Assembly (NCBI GenBank): GCA_024691145.1
Contig: JAILNW010000035.1
Location: 1-19,143 of the forward strand
From: Lachnospiraceae bacterium
GTDB taxonomy: Bacteria; Bacillota; Clostridia; Lachnospirales; Lachnospiraceae
Length of the DNA: 19,143 nt
Direction: 5' to 3'
Below, one piece after another: positions 6,675 through 13,908 of the stretch. Made by a program: the position numbers and the translations under genes. The first letter of the stretch is position 1. Each line of letters opens with the position of its first letter. Under the pieces are notes generated by a model. The model was not told where the DNA came from. It was given only the letters and a program-made list of their open reading frames with translations, and searched no databases.

Positions 6675-6941
6675 TTATTCTAAATCAATATCGTAGTCTT
6701 CTAACAATTCACCAAATACTTTGGCAATAGCTTCATACTCAATATCATCATCTATCTCTTCATAGCAGACATCGTCGCCATTCTCTGAAATCTCCTTAAG
6801 AATCATGGCATCTGCTTCATCTTCGTCACTTGCTGCAACAAGCAGATAGTTAGTATTATTAACCATAGTCTGTTCTATTACTTTAAGGCTTACCTCTTCA
6901 TTATCTGCTGTTAAAAATGTTATATACTCTTCGTTATTCAT
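6675..6941 (-). CDS. DUF1292 family protein (YrzB-like)
   Basis: Small acidic protein of the DUF1292 family, function unknown. The 88 residues show the family pattern: an N-terminal strand (EYITFLTADNEEVSLKVIEQT), a strand with NYLLVAA, a hydrophilic acidic middle with MILKEISENGDD, and a C-terminal helix (DIEYEAIAKVFGELLED). It overlaps the end of ruvX by 8 bases, with a GAGG ribosome site inside ruvX, so both are cotranslated. The order ireB-ruvX-DUF1292 is the usual one in Firmicutes (yrzL-yrrK-yrzB in Bacillus), which adds confidence to the family call. Confidence 0.9.
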   Translation of the reverse strand: MNNEEYITFLTADNEEVSLKVIEQTMVNNTNYLLVAASDEDEADAMILKEISENGDDVCYEEIDDDIEYEAIAKVFGELLEDYDIDLE

Positions 6942-7377
6942 AGCTATCCTCTTTATTAATTTTTATATTGTCTAAATATCCCTGTAAAATCAGAACTGCA
7001 GCCAGCATATCCACACTTTTTGCCCTTTTTTTTCTGCTTAAATCAGCTTCAAGCATGGCATTATGAGCGCCAACAGTTGTTAATCTCTCATCCCACATAC
7101 AAACTTCAAGATTAGTTCTTTTCCTAACCATATCCGCAAATTCTAAAGACTTCTCTGCCCTGTCACCAATAGTATTATTCATATTCTTGGGCAGTCCTAT
7201 AACTACCTTGCTAACTTCATATTCATCACAAAGTTCTTTTATTCTGGCAAGAGTCTGTCTTAACTTGTTTTCTTCTTTTCTTCGTATGGTTTCAATTCCC
7301 TGTGCTGTAATTAAAAGTTCATCACTTATAGCAACCCCAACAGTTACGGAACCATAGTCTAAACCCATTATCCTCAT
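6934..7377 (-). CDS. ruvX: Putative pre-16S rRNA nuclease / Holliday junction resolvase-like RuvX (YqgF)
   Basis: RNase H-fold nuclease of the YqgF/RuvX family. E. coli YqgF takes part in 16S rRNA 5'-end maturation, and a Holliday-junction role has also been proposed. The 147-residue length is typical. The motif IMGLDYGSVTVGVAISD near residues 3-19 carries the first catalytic Asp; VVIGLPKNMNNTIGDRA and the WDERLTTVGAHNAML motif hold the following conserved acidic and basic residues; SVDMLAAVLILQGYL provides the last Asp. The ATG at 7377 has AAGGA seven bases upstream. It is the second gene after ireB but is separated from it by 215 bases containing a repeat element, so its expression may be modulated there. 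Confidence 0.95.
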   Translation of the reverse strand: MRIMGLDYGSVTVGVAISDELLITAQGIETIRRKEENKLRQTLARIKELCDEYEVSKVVIGLPKNMNNTIGDRAEKSLEFADMVRKRTNLEVCMWDERLTTVGAHNAMLEADLSRKKRAKSVDMLAAVLILQGYLDNIKINKEDSYE

Positions 7378-7467
7378 ATCATTTCCTTAAAAAAGCACAC
7401 AATAACACAGATAGCCATAATCTACAGCCTTAATGACTATCTGCTGATACATCATTACTTCTAACCA

Positions 7468-7594
7468 TGAACAGTAACTTATTAGTTTAATGTTCACGCT
7501 TAACTTTCTCCCACATGTCGCAGACCATCTGCTTCGCATGCAAGCATGTAGCTGAAAACATATTCTTCTAAGCGTGAACAGTAACTTATTAGTT
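7468..7594. repeat. Compact element with 20-bp direct repeats and nested inverted repeats
   Basis: Two exact copies of TGAACAGTAACTTATTAGTT (7468-7487 and 7575-7594) bracket a perfect 12-bp inverted repeat, TGTTCACGCTTA (7491-7502) with TAAGCGTGAACA (7569-7580). Inside it are ACATG/CATGT (7513-7517 with 7545-7549), hairpin GCAGA-CCA-TCTGC (7520-7532) and hairpin GCTT-N7-AAGC (7531-7545), a branched fold. The right copy runs 2 bases into the ireB stop codon. A further stem-loop, CAGATAG/CTATCTG (7408-7443), fills the rest of this 215-base gap before ruvX. It could be a non-coding mobile repeat (MITE/REP-like) or a structured intercistronic RNA; no family is recognised. Confidence 0.6.
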
Positions 7595-7853
7595 ATTTCA
7601 AATTATGATTAATATAATCCCCTAAAAGTTCCTCAATTATCTCATCACGTTCAACTTTCATAATCAAGCTTCTTGCACCATTATAGCTGGTAATATATGT
7701 CGGATCACCTGACATCACATAACCTACTATCTGGTTAACAGGATTATATCCCTTCTCAGTCAAAGCTCTGTATACAGTAGCAATAATCTCTTTTACACTA
7801 ATATCTGTTTCCTTTTGCACATTGAAGCATTGTGTGTTATTAATCTCTCTCAT
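7593..7853 (-). CDS. ireB: IreB family regulatory phosphoprotein (DUF965, YrzL-like)
   Basis: Small cytoplasmic regulator. In Enterococcus, IreB is phosphorylated on N-terminal threonines by the PASTA kinase IreK and tunes cephalosporin resistance. The 86-residue product carries the strongly conserved core: VYRALTEKGYNPVNQIVGY, then MSGDPTYITSYNGARSLI, then KVERDEIIEELLGDYI. The N-terminus has a threonine at position 7 (NNTQCFN), in the region phosphorylated in Enterococcus, although that use here is inference. The ATG at 7853 is preceded by GGAGG at eight bases. It opens the operon that continues into ruvX and DUF1292, with its own promoter at 7921-7949. In Bacillus the homologue follows alaS, which is absent here. 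Confidence 0.93.
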   Translation of the reverse strand: MREINNTQCFNVQKETDISVKEIIATVYRALTEKGYNPVNQIVGYVMSGDPTYITSYNGARSLIMKVERDEIIEELLGDYINHNLK

Positions 7854-7920
7854 ATCATTTCCTCCATGTCGTATTCATATAAACAGATTTGTTATTATTC
7901 ACGTTCATATATATATAGAT

Positions 7921-7949
7921 ATTGTAATATATATAGCCATAAATTTCAA
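7921..7949 (-). promoter_or_regulatory. Sigma-A-type promoter for the ireB-ruvX operon
   Basis: On the minus strand TTGAAA (7944-7949) and TACAAT (7921-7926) are separated by exactly 17 bases, in the gap between mtaB and ireB. Transcription would begin near 7914, leaving about 60 nt of leader before the ireB ATG. No terminator was seen between mtaB and this promoter, so read-through from mtaB is also possible. Confidence 0.65.
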
Positions 7950-7963
7950 GTCTTTATCAAAAT

Positions 7964-9337
7964 TTACATTGTCTTTATAGCTTCAATAAATTCTTCATTA
8001 AGTATTTTTATCGGTTTTACAAGAACAAGCTCATTTGATAATTCATTTATATCCTTTATTGCGAATCTTACATACTGTTCATTATATCCTATATTATACT
8101 TTACACCGTTTATTTCGACATTTTCCTCAAGTAATATAAGTTGTTTTTTATCAAGAAGACTTTCCATATAAGCTTCATGCTGTTTTGTTGTAAGTTCAAT
8201 TAGCATCTTGCTTCTAAGAGTTTTTATATTATCTGGAACCTGATTAGCCATTCTTGCAGCTACAGTTCCTTTTCTCATTGAATACTTAAATACATGAATT
8301 TTTGCAAGATTAATTCTTTTTAAAAATTCAAGTGTTTTCGAAAATTCCTCATCTGTTTCACCTGGAAAACCAACTATTACATCCGTTGTAATTGCCGGAT
8401 TATCATAAAACTTTCGTATAATACAGCATTTTTCCTCATATTCTTTTGCACTATACTTTCTGTTCATTCTTTTTAATGTTTCATCACAGCCACTTTGTAA
8501 AGACAGATGGAACTGTGGGCATACTTTATCAACAGATGCTAATTCTCTTATAAATTCCTCTTCGATAACTCTAGGTTCAAGTGAGCCAAGTCTTATTCTT
8601 TTAATTCCATCAATTGAAGCTATATCCTTTACAAGTTTGAGAAGGTATTCTGGTCTAAACTTCTTTGCAATAGTAAGTGTGCTTTCCTCATCCTCAGCAA
8701 AGTCAAGTCCATAGGAAGAAATGTGTATACCTGTAAGAACAACTTCCTTATATCCTTTTTCTTCAAGATTCTTTATTTCTTTAATTATGTCATCATGTGC
8801 TCTGCTTCGTATTCTGCCTCTTGCATAAGGTATTATACAATATGTACAGAACTGATTGCATCCATCCTGAATCTTAATATAAGCTCTTGTTTTTTCTGCT
8901 GTTGACGAAATCATCATATTTTCGTATTCACATTTTTTACTAATATCAGAAACCTTGCTGTTAAGTTCTATATTATTAATATATTGTGCAATTAACTCAA
9001 TAATTCCACTTTTCTGGTTATTACCTATAACTAAATCAACAGACATATCCTCTAACACTTCATCTTTTGCTGTCTGAACATAGCATCCTGTAGCAACAAC
9101 TATACTTTCAGGATTATTTTTCTTTGCTTTATGTAACATTTGTCTTGATTTTCTGTCTGCCATATTTGTAACTGAACATGTATTAATTACATAAATGTCT
9201 GCTTTATCTTCAAAGTCAACAATTTCACAACCTGCACTTTTAAACAGTTCTTCCATTGCATCGCTTTCATATGAATTAACTTTACAACCTAATGTACAAA
9301 AGGCAACTTTCTTGTTATCAAATCTATATTCATTCAT
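7964..9337 (-). CDS. mtaB: tRNA t6A37 methylthiotransferase MtaB
   Basis: Radical SAM enzyme that converts N6-threonylcarbamoyladenosine-37 to its 2-methylthio form in tRNAs reading ANN codons. Three parts are visible. The UPF0004 N-terminal domain has its cluster cysteines at 18 (LGCKVN), 54 (NTCSVTN) and 85 (TGCYVQ). The radical SAM core has CxxxCxxC at 160/164/167 (DGCNQFCTYCIIPYARG). A C-terminal TRAM-like RNA-binding tail spans about 385-445. The LGCKVN signature and the sequence after it favour MtaB over MiaB or RimO. Length 457 is normal. The ribosome site is poor (AGAGAG), and the upstream promoter on this strand is only a TATAAT with no good -35. In Bacillus mtaB (yqeV) directly follows rsmE; here three other genes intervene. 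Confidence 0.95.
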   Translation of the reverse strand: MNEYRFDNKKVAFCTLGCKVNSYESDAMEELFKSAGCEIVDFEDKADIYVINTCSVTNMADRKSRQMLHKAKKNNPESIVVATGCYVQTAKDEVLEDMSVDLVIGNNQKSGIIELIAQYINNIELNSKVSDISKKCEYENMMISSTAEKTRAYIKIQDGCNQFCTYCIIPYARGRIRSRAHDDIIKEIKNLEEKGYKEVVLTGIHISSYGLDFAEDEESTLTIAKKFRPEYLLKLVKDIASIDGIKRIRLGSLEPRVIEEEFIRELASVDKVCPQFHLSLQSGCDETLKRMNRKYSAKEYEEKCCIIRKFYDNPAITTDVIVGFPGETDEEFSKTLEFLKRINLAKIHVFKYSMRKGTVAARMANQVPDNIKTLRSKMLIELTTKQHEAYMESLLDKKQLILLEENVEINGVKYNIGYNEQYVRFAIKDINELSNELVLVKPIKILNEEFIEAIKTM

Positions 9338-9369
9338 TTATATATTCTCTCTTTTCTAACAAATTTATA

Positions 9370-9398
9370 TTGACAATTCTTTCCTTTATAGTTATATT
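9370..9398 (+). promoter_or_regulatory. Sigma-A-type promoter for the HPr-like gene
   Basis: TTGACA (9370-9375) and TATATT (9393-9398) are separated by 17 bases, a near-consensus promoter giving a short leader before the ATG at 9436. The same AT-rich 98-base gap must also serve the divergent mtaB gene: a TATAAT on the minus strand at 9396-9401 overlaps this -10, but its -35 is poor, so the mtaB promoter stays uncertain. Confidence 0.75.
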
Positions 9399-9435
9399 AT
9401 AAGAGTAGATTAAATTGATAATGAGGAGGTTCACT

Positions 9436-9666
9436 ATGACTAAAGTTAACATTTCACTCAATTCTATCGATAAGGTTAAGTCATTTGTTAATGATATATC
9501 CAAGTATCCTTATGATTTCGATTTAGTATCTGGCAGATATGTTATTGATGCAAAATCTATCATGGGAATCTTTAGTCTTGATTTATCAAGTCCAATCGAA
9601 CTTAATATTCATACTAATGATAAAATTGAAGAAATACTTAAAGATCTTAAACCATACATTGTTTAA
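9436..9666 (+). CDS. HPr-like protein lacking the active-site histidine (Crh-like)
   Basis: HPr-fold protein of 76 residues. HPr passes phosphate in the sugar phosphotransferase system through His15 and signals catabolite status through Ser46. Aligned on SKY (22-24) and KSIMGIFSL (40-48), Ser41 matches regulatory Ser46 and its motif is intact. The residue at the His15 place is Ser10, and the usual HARP segment is absent. PTS phosphotransfer is therefore not expected; a regulatory role like that of Crh (Gln15 in Bacillus) or another use of the fold is possible. The ATG at 9436 follows GAGGAGGT; an in-frame ATG at 9421 lies ahead of that site and is not used. It is the only plus-strand gene here, monocistronic with its own promoter and terminator, between convergent thiI and divergent mtaB. 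Confidence 0.85.
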   Translation: MTKVNISLNSIDKVKSFVNDISKYPYDFDLVSGRYVIDAKSIMGIFSLDLSSPIELNIHTNDKIEEILKDLKPYIV

Positions 9667-9680
9667 TATCAAATGTATAT

Positions 9681-9725
9681 AAGTGTTACTGTGAGAAAAC
9701 TCTCAATACAGTAACACTTTTTTTT
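9681..9725 (+). terminator. Strong Rho-independent terminator of the HPr-like gene
   Basis: A perfect 12-bp stem, AAGTGTTACTGT (9681-9692) with ACAGTAACACTT (9708-9719), carries an inner GAG/CTC pairing in the loop and is followed by a run of eight T (9718-9725). It lies 14 bases after the HPr-like stop and also faces the end of thiI. On the minus strand the stem is followed by ATATACATTT rather than a clear U-run, so it would stop thiI transcripts less well. Confidence 0.92.
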
Positions 9726-9737
9726 CAAATCTCTATA

Positions 9738-10916
9738 CTAGTCAATAACAATTGTCTCTACGGAATTAATTGCTTCCTCCATAAGTCTGTCTATGTCCTC
9801 AGCCAGCTTAAGTTCTGACTTTTCTATCATTGATAATATCGGTTTTGTTACAGGATGTTTTGCAACAAATATTGTACAGCAATCCTCATATGGAAGTATT
9901 GAAGTCTCAAATGTACCAATCTTCTGAGAAATATCAATAATCTCCTGCTTATCAAATCCTATAAGAGGTCTGAATACAGGCAAAGTACATACTGCATTAG
10001 TACATACAAGACTCTGCATTGTCTGGCTTGCAACCTGTCCTATACTTTCACCAGTTACAAGAGACTGGCAGACATTCTTTCCAGCAAGATATTCAGCAAT
10101 CTTCATCATATATCTTCTCATAATAATTGTTAATTCCTCATGAGGACACTTTTCATAAATATACATCTGTATATCTGTAAAATTAACAATATGCAGATCT
10201 ATCTTTCCGCTATACTTTGCAACCTGCTTTGCAAGGTCAATTACCTTCTGTTTTGCTCTCTCGCTTGTATATGGAGGTGCATTAAAGTATACTGCATCTA
10301 ATTTAACTCCTCTTTTTGCAATCATATAGCCAGCTACAGGGCTGTCTATACCACCTGATAATAAAAGCATTGCCTTTCCATTAGTTCCAACAGGCATGCC
10401 ATTAGCACCAGGAATATTTTCAGAATATACATATCCTTTATTTCTTACTTCTACAGTAATTCTCACCTCAGGGTTATGTATATCTACTGTCATATTAGGG
10501 AACTTATCTACAATATGGGCACCCATCTCAATACATATCTGTGGTGATGTTAATGGGTAATTCTTATCTCCTCTTTTAGCTTCAATTTTAAATGTAAAAG
10601 CTTTATCACCATATACTTTTCTTACATAATTCTCTACTCCTGCAGTAAGAGAATCCCATTCTGTATCTTCAATTAAAACAACAGGACAAATAGCAGTTAT
10701 ACCAAAAATCTTTGTTAATCTGTCAATTGTCTCATCATAATCATAATCGCTTAATACTTCGATATATATTCTTCCCTGCTCTTTTGTTACATTAAAAGTA
10801 CCCTCAACCTCTTCAAGTGCTTTTTTTATCTGGTCTCTTAATGCATTTTCAAATACATATCTGTTTTTTCCTTTTATACCTATCTCTGCGTATTTTATTA
10901 AAAATGCTTTATACAT
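9738..10916 (-). CDS. thiI: tRNA 4-thiouridine sulfurtransferase ThiI
   Basis: Activates tRNA uridine-8 with ATP and transfers sulfur to give 4-thiouridine; it also serves thiamine thiazole synthesis in some bacteria. It has an N-terminal ferredoxin-like part, a THUMP domain (about 60-165), and a PP-loop ATP pyrophosphatase domain with SGGIDS at 187-192. The catalytic cysteine region LPYEDCCTIF is at 341-350. The C-terminal rhodanese domain of the E. coli enzyme is absent, as in Bacillus and other Firmicutes, where a dedicated cysteine desulfurase supplies sulfur directly; that partner lies 20 bases upstream. Length 392 fits. The ATG at 10916 has GGAGGG six bases before it. It is the last gene of the long chaperone operon and ends head-on against the HPr-like gene. 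Confidence 0.96.
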   Translation of the reverse strand: MYKAFLIKYAEIGIKGKNRYVFENALRDQIKKALEEVEGTFNVTKEQGRIYIEVLSDYDYDETIDRLTKIFGITAICPVVLIEDTEWDSLTAGVENYVRKVYGDKAFTFKIEAKRGDKNYPLTSPQICIEMGAHIVDKFPNMTVDIHNPEVRITVEVRNKGYVYSENIPGANGMPVGTNGKAMLLLSGGIDSPVAGYMIAKRGVKLDAVYFNAPPYTSERAKQKVIDLAKQVAKYSGKIDLHIVNFTDIQMYIYEKCPHEELTIIMRRYMMKIAEYLAGKNVCQSLVTGESIGQVASQTMQSLVCTNAVCTLPVFRPLIGFDKQEIIDISQKIGTFETSILPYEDCCTIFVAKHPVTKPILSMIEKSELKLAEDIDRLMEEAINSVETIVID

Positions 10917-10936
10917 TATAACCCTCCGTAAATTCT

Positions 10937-12097
10937 TTATTTTTTATAAAATCTTCTAAGTGTTGGCAATAACTCCTCTAACGTTTCAATACAATAATTA
11001 ACCTCTGAAATCGTATTAAGTATACTGAAACTAAATCTTAATGTAGAATCCAATAATTCTTTCTTTACACCTATTGCCTTTAATGTACCGCTTATTGCAG
11101 GATGATTTGAAGAGCATGCTGAACCTGCTGAAACATATATTCCCTTTTCCTCAAGAGCATGAAGCAGTACCTCGCTTTTAATTCCTTCAAAGCTCACACT
11201 AACAATATGTGGTGCCGTACTACGGATATCATCTGAAACCGCATTTATAATTGTACCATCAATAGTTTTAATTTTATTAATAAAATGGCTCTTTAACTGA
11301 TACAAATGTTCAACATGTGTATCAATATTTTTATACATATAATCAGCTGCATATGAAAGTGCAACTATTCCCGGAACATTCTCCGTACCAGACCTTAGAT
11401 TCTTTTCCTGTCCTCCGCCATATATAAGTGGTTTTATCTTTGTTTTATCTTTTATATATATAAAGCCACAGCCTTTTATTCCATGTATCTTATGAGCGCT
11501 TACAGAAAGAAGGTCGATACCAAGCTTTTCAGGGAAAATCCTGAACTTTCCGTAGGCCTGAATTGCATCAACATGTATGTATATCTGTTTGTTAAATGAT
11601 TTTACAATATCAGAAACAGCCTTTATGTCATTTACAGAACCTATCTCATTATTAACCATCATTACTGATACAAGAATAGTATCTTTTCTTAATGATTTCT
11701 TCAGCATATCAAGATTTATATGTCCCATATCGTCTACATCAACATATGTTACTTCATATCCTGATTCTTCAAGGTTAATAAGGGGATTATAAACAGATGC
11801 ATGTTCATACTTTGTTGTAATAATATGCTTTCCACGTCTTATATTAGCTCTTGCTATGCCATTTAAAGCCATATTATTAGACTCTGTTCCTCCTGATGTA
11901 AATACAATCTCTTTTTTATCAACTTTAAGTGTTTTAGCTATAATCTCTCTGGCCTCAGTAATCTTCTTCTCTGCATAAAAACCCATTTTATGTACAGAAG
12001 AAGGATTGCCATATACATCATTACAAACGTCCTGTACTGCTAAAACTGCCCCCTCTAAAGGCATGGTTGTTGCACCATTATCAAAATATACATTCAT
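10937..12097 (-). CDS. Cysteine desulfurase (NifS/IscS family), likely partner of ThiI
   Basis: PLP enzyme that removes sulfur from cysteine and passes it on as an enzyme persulfide. The PLP lysine is K203 in SAHKIHGIKG, the ring-stacking histidine is in YEHAS (H99), the phosphate-binding GGTESNN is at 69-75, and the persulfide cysteine C328 sits in SAGSACSS, followed by a C-terminal helix. Length 386 is standard. The active-site loop around C328 is of the NifS/IscS type and not the SufS type. Its immediate pairing with a rhodanese-less ThiI matches Bacillus nifZ-thiI, so tRNA thiolation is the likely task; a wider Fe-S role cannot be excluded. The AAGGA ribosome site is ten bases before the ATG, and the gene follows rsmE by 15 bases. 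Confidence 0.95.
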   Translation of the reverse strand: MNVYFDNGATTMPLEGAVLAVQDVCNDVYGNPSSVHKMGFYAEKKITEAREIIAKTLKVDKKEIVFTSGGTESNNMALNGIARANIRRGKHIITTKYEHASVYNPLINLEESGYEVTYVDVDDMGHINLDMLKKSLRKDTILVSVMMVNNEIGSVNDIKAVSDIVKSFNKQIYIHVDAIQAYGKFRIFPEKLGIDLLSVSAHKIHGIKGCGFIYIKDKTKIKPLIYGGGQEKNLRSGTENVPGIVALSYAADYMYKNIDTHVEHLYQLKSHFINKIKTIDGTIINAVSDDIRSTAPHIVSVSFEGIKSEVLLHALEEKGIYVSAGSACSSNHPAISGTLKAIGVKKELLDSTLRFSFSILNTISEVNYCIETLEELLPTLRRFYKK

Positions 12098-12112
12098 ATT
12101 AATACGTCCTTC

Positions 12113-12853
12113 TTACTCAGCATTAAACATAATAACAGACATAACTGCCATGCCTGCTGTTTCTGTTCTAAGTATCCTCTTTCCTAATGTTACCGGAATT
12201 ATATTATTTTCTTCCGATAATGCTATCTCTTCTTCCGAAAAGCCACCTTCTGGTCCTATAAATACAGAACATGAGGGTGCCTTTCCTATTTTCTTAAATA
12301 CTTCTCTTGTTTTTTCCATATCATCAGCTTTTTCATAAGGTATTATAGCCATATCTGTATCCTTACTTAACTTAACAGCCTCTTTAAAACTTATAATTCC
12401 TTTTATCTTAGGGATTATGCCTCTTCCTGACTGTTTTGCTGCTGATTCTGCTATGCTTTGCCATCTTTGTATCTTCTTATCTTCTTTTCCCTGATTATCA
12501 AACTTTACAACGGTTCTTTTGGTTATAACTATATAAATCTCATAAACACCTAATTCCACAGCCTTTTGAATTATAAATTCCATCTTATCCTTTTTAGGTG
12601 CTCCCTGAAATAATGTTACCTTTAAATCCAGTTCAGCCTGATTTAAATTTTCTTCTTCCACCAAAGCTTCCACATAGTCTTTATTTATACTGTTAATAAC
12701 ACAGTTATAATCATATCCTTCACCATTACATATAATTATATGCTCGCCTACTGAAAGGCGAAGCACATTTTTTATATGATTAACATCCTGTCCTTCTATT
12801 AAAACTATATCATTAACATTAACTCTGCCACAATCTGTATAAAATCGATGCAT
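12113..12853 (-). CDS. rsmE: 16S rRNA m3U1498 methyltransferase RsmE
   Basis: SPOUT-class methyltransferase that makes N3-methyluridine at 16S rRNA position 1498 in the small-subunit decoding region. The N-terminal PUA-like part starts MHRFYTD and carries HIKNVLRLSVGE. The SPOUT core has FIIQKAVELGV, RWQSIAESAAKQSGR, the knot segment SVFIGPEGGFSEEEI (SAM site), and LGKRILRTETAG near the C-terminus, all typical. Length 246 is normal. GGAAGGAG sits just ahead of the ATG at 12853. It follows prmA by 12 bases, in the same order as Bacillus yqeT-yqeU. Confidence 0.96.
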   Translation of the reverse strand: MHRFYTDCGRVNVNDIVLIEGQDVNHIKNVLRLSVGEHIIICNGEGYDYNCVINSINKDYVEALVEEENLNQAELDLKVTLFQGAPKKDKMEFIIQKAVELGVYEIYIVITKRTVVKFDNQGKEDKKIQRWQSIAESAAKQSGRGIIPKIKGIISFKEAVKLSKDTDMAIIPYEKADDMEKTREVFKKIGKAPSCSVFIGPEGGFSEEEIALSEENNIIPVTLGKRILRTETAGMAVMSVIMFNAE

Positions 12854-12865
12854 AAAGACTCCTTC

Positions 12866-13876
12866 CTATGCACGTTTCTTAGCAACAAATGAGACCCAGT
12901 CACCCATTTCATTAGTTTTAATTATCTCAAAACCATTATCAAGAAGTGCCTGTTTTACTTCATCTTTTTTCATGTCAATAATACCTGAAGAAACAAATAA
13001 TGCTTCTGGTTTTATATACTTACTTACAACCTTTGATAATGGTATGATTACATCTGCCAGAATATTGGCAACAACAATATCATATGAGCCAATATCACAA
13101 GACTTTGTAAATTCTTCATCCTCAAGCATATTGCCTGCAAGTACCTTAAGTTTATCATCACCGATATTATTAACTTCCATATTTTCCTTTGTTGCAGTTA
13201 TGGCTGCAGGGTCTATATCTATACCACAGGCAGATAAAGCACCTAGCTTTAATGCTATTATTGATAATATTCCGCTTCCACAGCCTATATCTATAACTTT
13301 AACATCTTTATCTATATATTCTCTTAAGCTTTGAATACATAATCTTGTAGTCTCATGAGCCCCTGTACCAAAAGCAGTTCCAGGATCAATCTCTATAACT
13401 ATATCATTATCTTTTACTTCATCAAGTTTTTCCCAGGTAGGCTTAATAATTATATCATCTGCAACTTTAAATGGTTTAAAAAATTCTTTCCAGTTGTTAA
13501 TCCAGTCCTTATCCTCTGTTTCTGATATAGTAATTGTTCCTTTTCCGATATCACAATACTTAGCTATATCCTGTAAACCAGCCTTTACCTTTTCAACAAG
13601 TACAAGATAATTATTACGATTCTCTATCTCGTTACCAACATTAATACCATCCTGTGTATTCTCATCTACTATATCAACGTAAAAGTTAACCTTTGCCAAG
13701 CCATTATCCTCTGGAAGTTCCGGAAGAATATCGATAAACATGGCCTTCTTATCTTCTTCAGATATAGGCACATTATCTTCAATCTCTATACCTTCTATAC
13801 CAAGTTCGTCAAGAAGTGCACATATAAAATCCACAGCTTCAGTCGTTGTATCTATAGTTGCTTTAGTCCATCTCAT
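12866..13876 (-). CDS. prmA: Ribosomal protein L11 methyltransferase PrmA
   Basis: Methylates lysines and the N-terminal amino group of ribosomal protein L11. The N-terminal substrate-recognition domain (about 1-130) begins MRWTKATIDTTTEAVDFI. The family signature DPGTAFGTGAHETTRLC is at 164-180, SAM motif I (VIDIGCGSGIL) at about 194-204, and NILADVIIPL follows. At 336 residues it is about 25 longer than the Bacillus protein, mostly from an acidic insert in the N-terminal domain. An AAAGGA ribosome site lies 11 bases before the ATG at 13876. It sits directly after dnaJ in the chaperone operon, as in many Firmicutes, and so is probably under HrcA/CIRCE control through read-through. Confidence 0.96.
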   Translation of the reverse strand: MRWTKATIDTTTEAVDFICALLDELGIEGIEIEDNVPISEEDKKAMFIDILPELPEDNGLAKVNFYVDIVDENTQDGINVGNEIENRNNYLVLVEKVKAGLQDIAKYCDIGKGTITISETEDKDWINNWKEFFKPFKVADDIIIKPTWEKLDEVKDNDIVIEIDPGTAFGTGAHETTRLCIQSLREYIDKDVKVIDIGCGSGILSIIALKLGALSACGIDIDPAAITATKENMEVNNIGDDKLKVLAGNMLEDEEFTKSCDIGSYDIVVANILADVIIPLSKVVSKYIKPEALFVSSGIIDMKKDEVKQALLDNGFEIIKTNEMGDWVSFVAKKRA

Positions 13877-13908
13877 GAGCTTTATATCCTTTCTTAATTA
13901 GATAATGA

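Noticed and set aside
7408..7443. Stem-loop after ireB as a terminator
   Set aside because: The nearest U-run in the transcript is about 17 bases beyond the stem, so it does not have terminator geometry.
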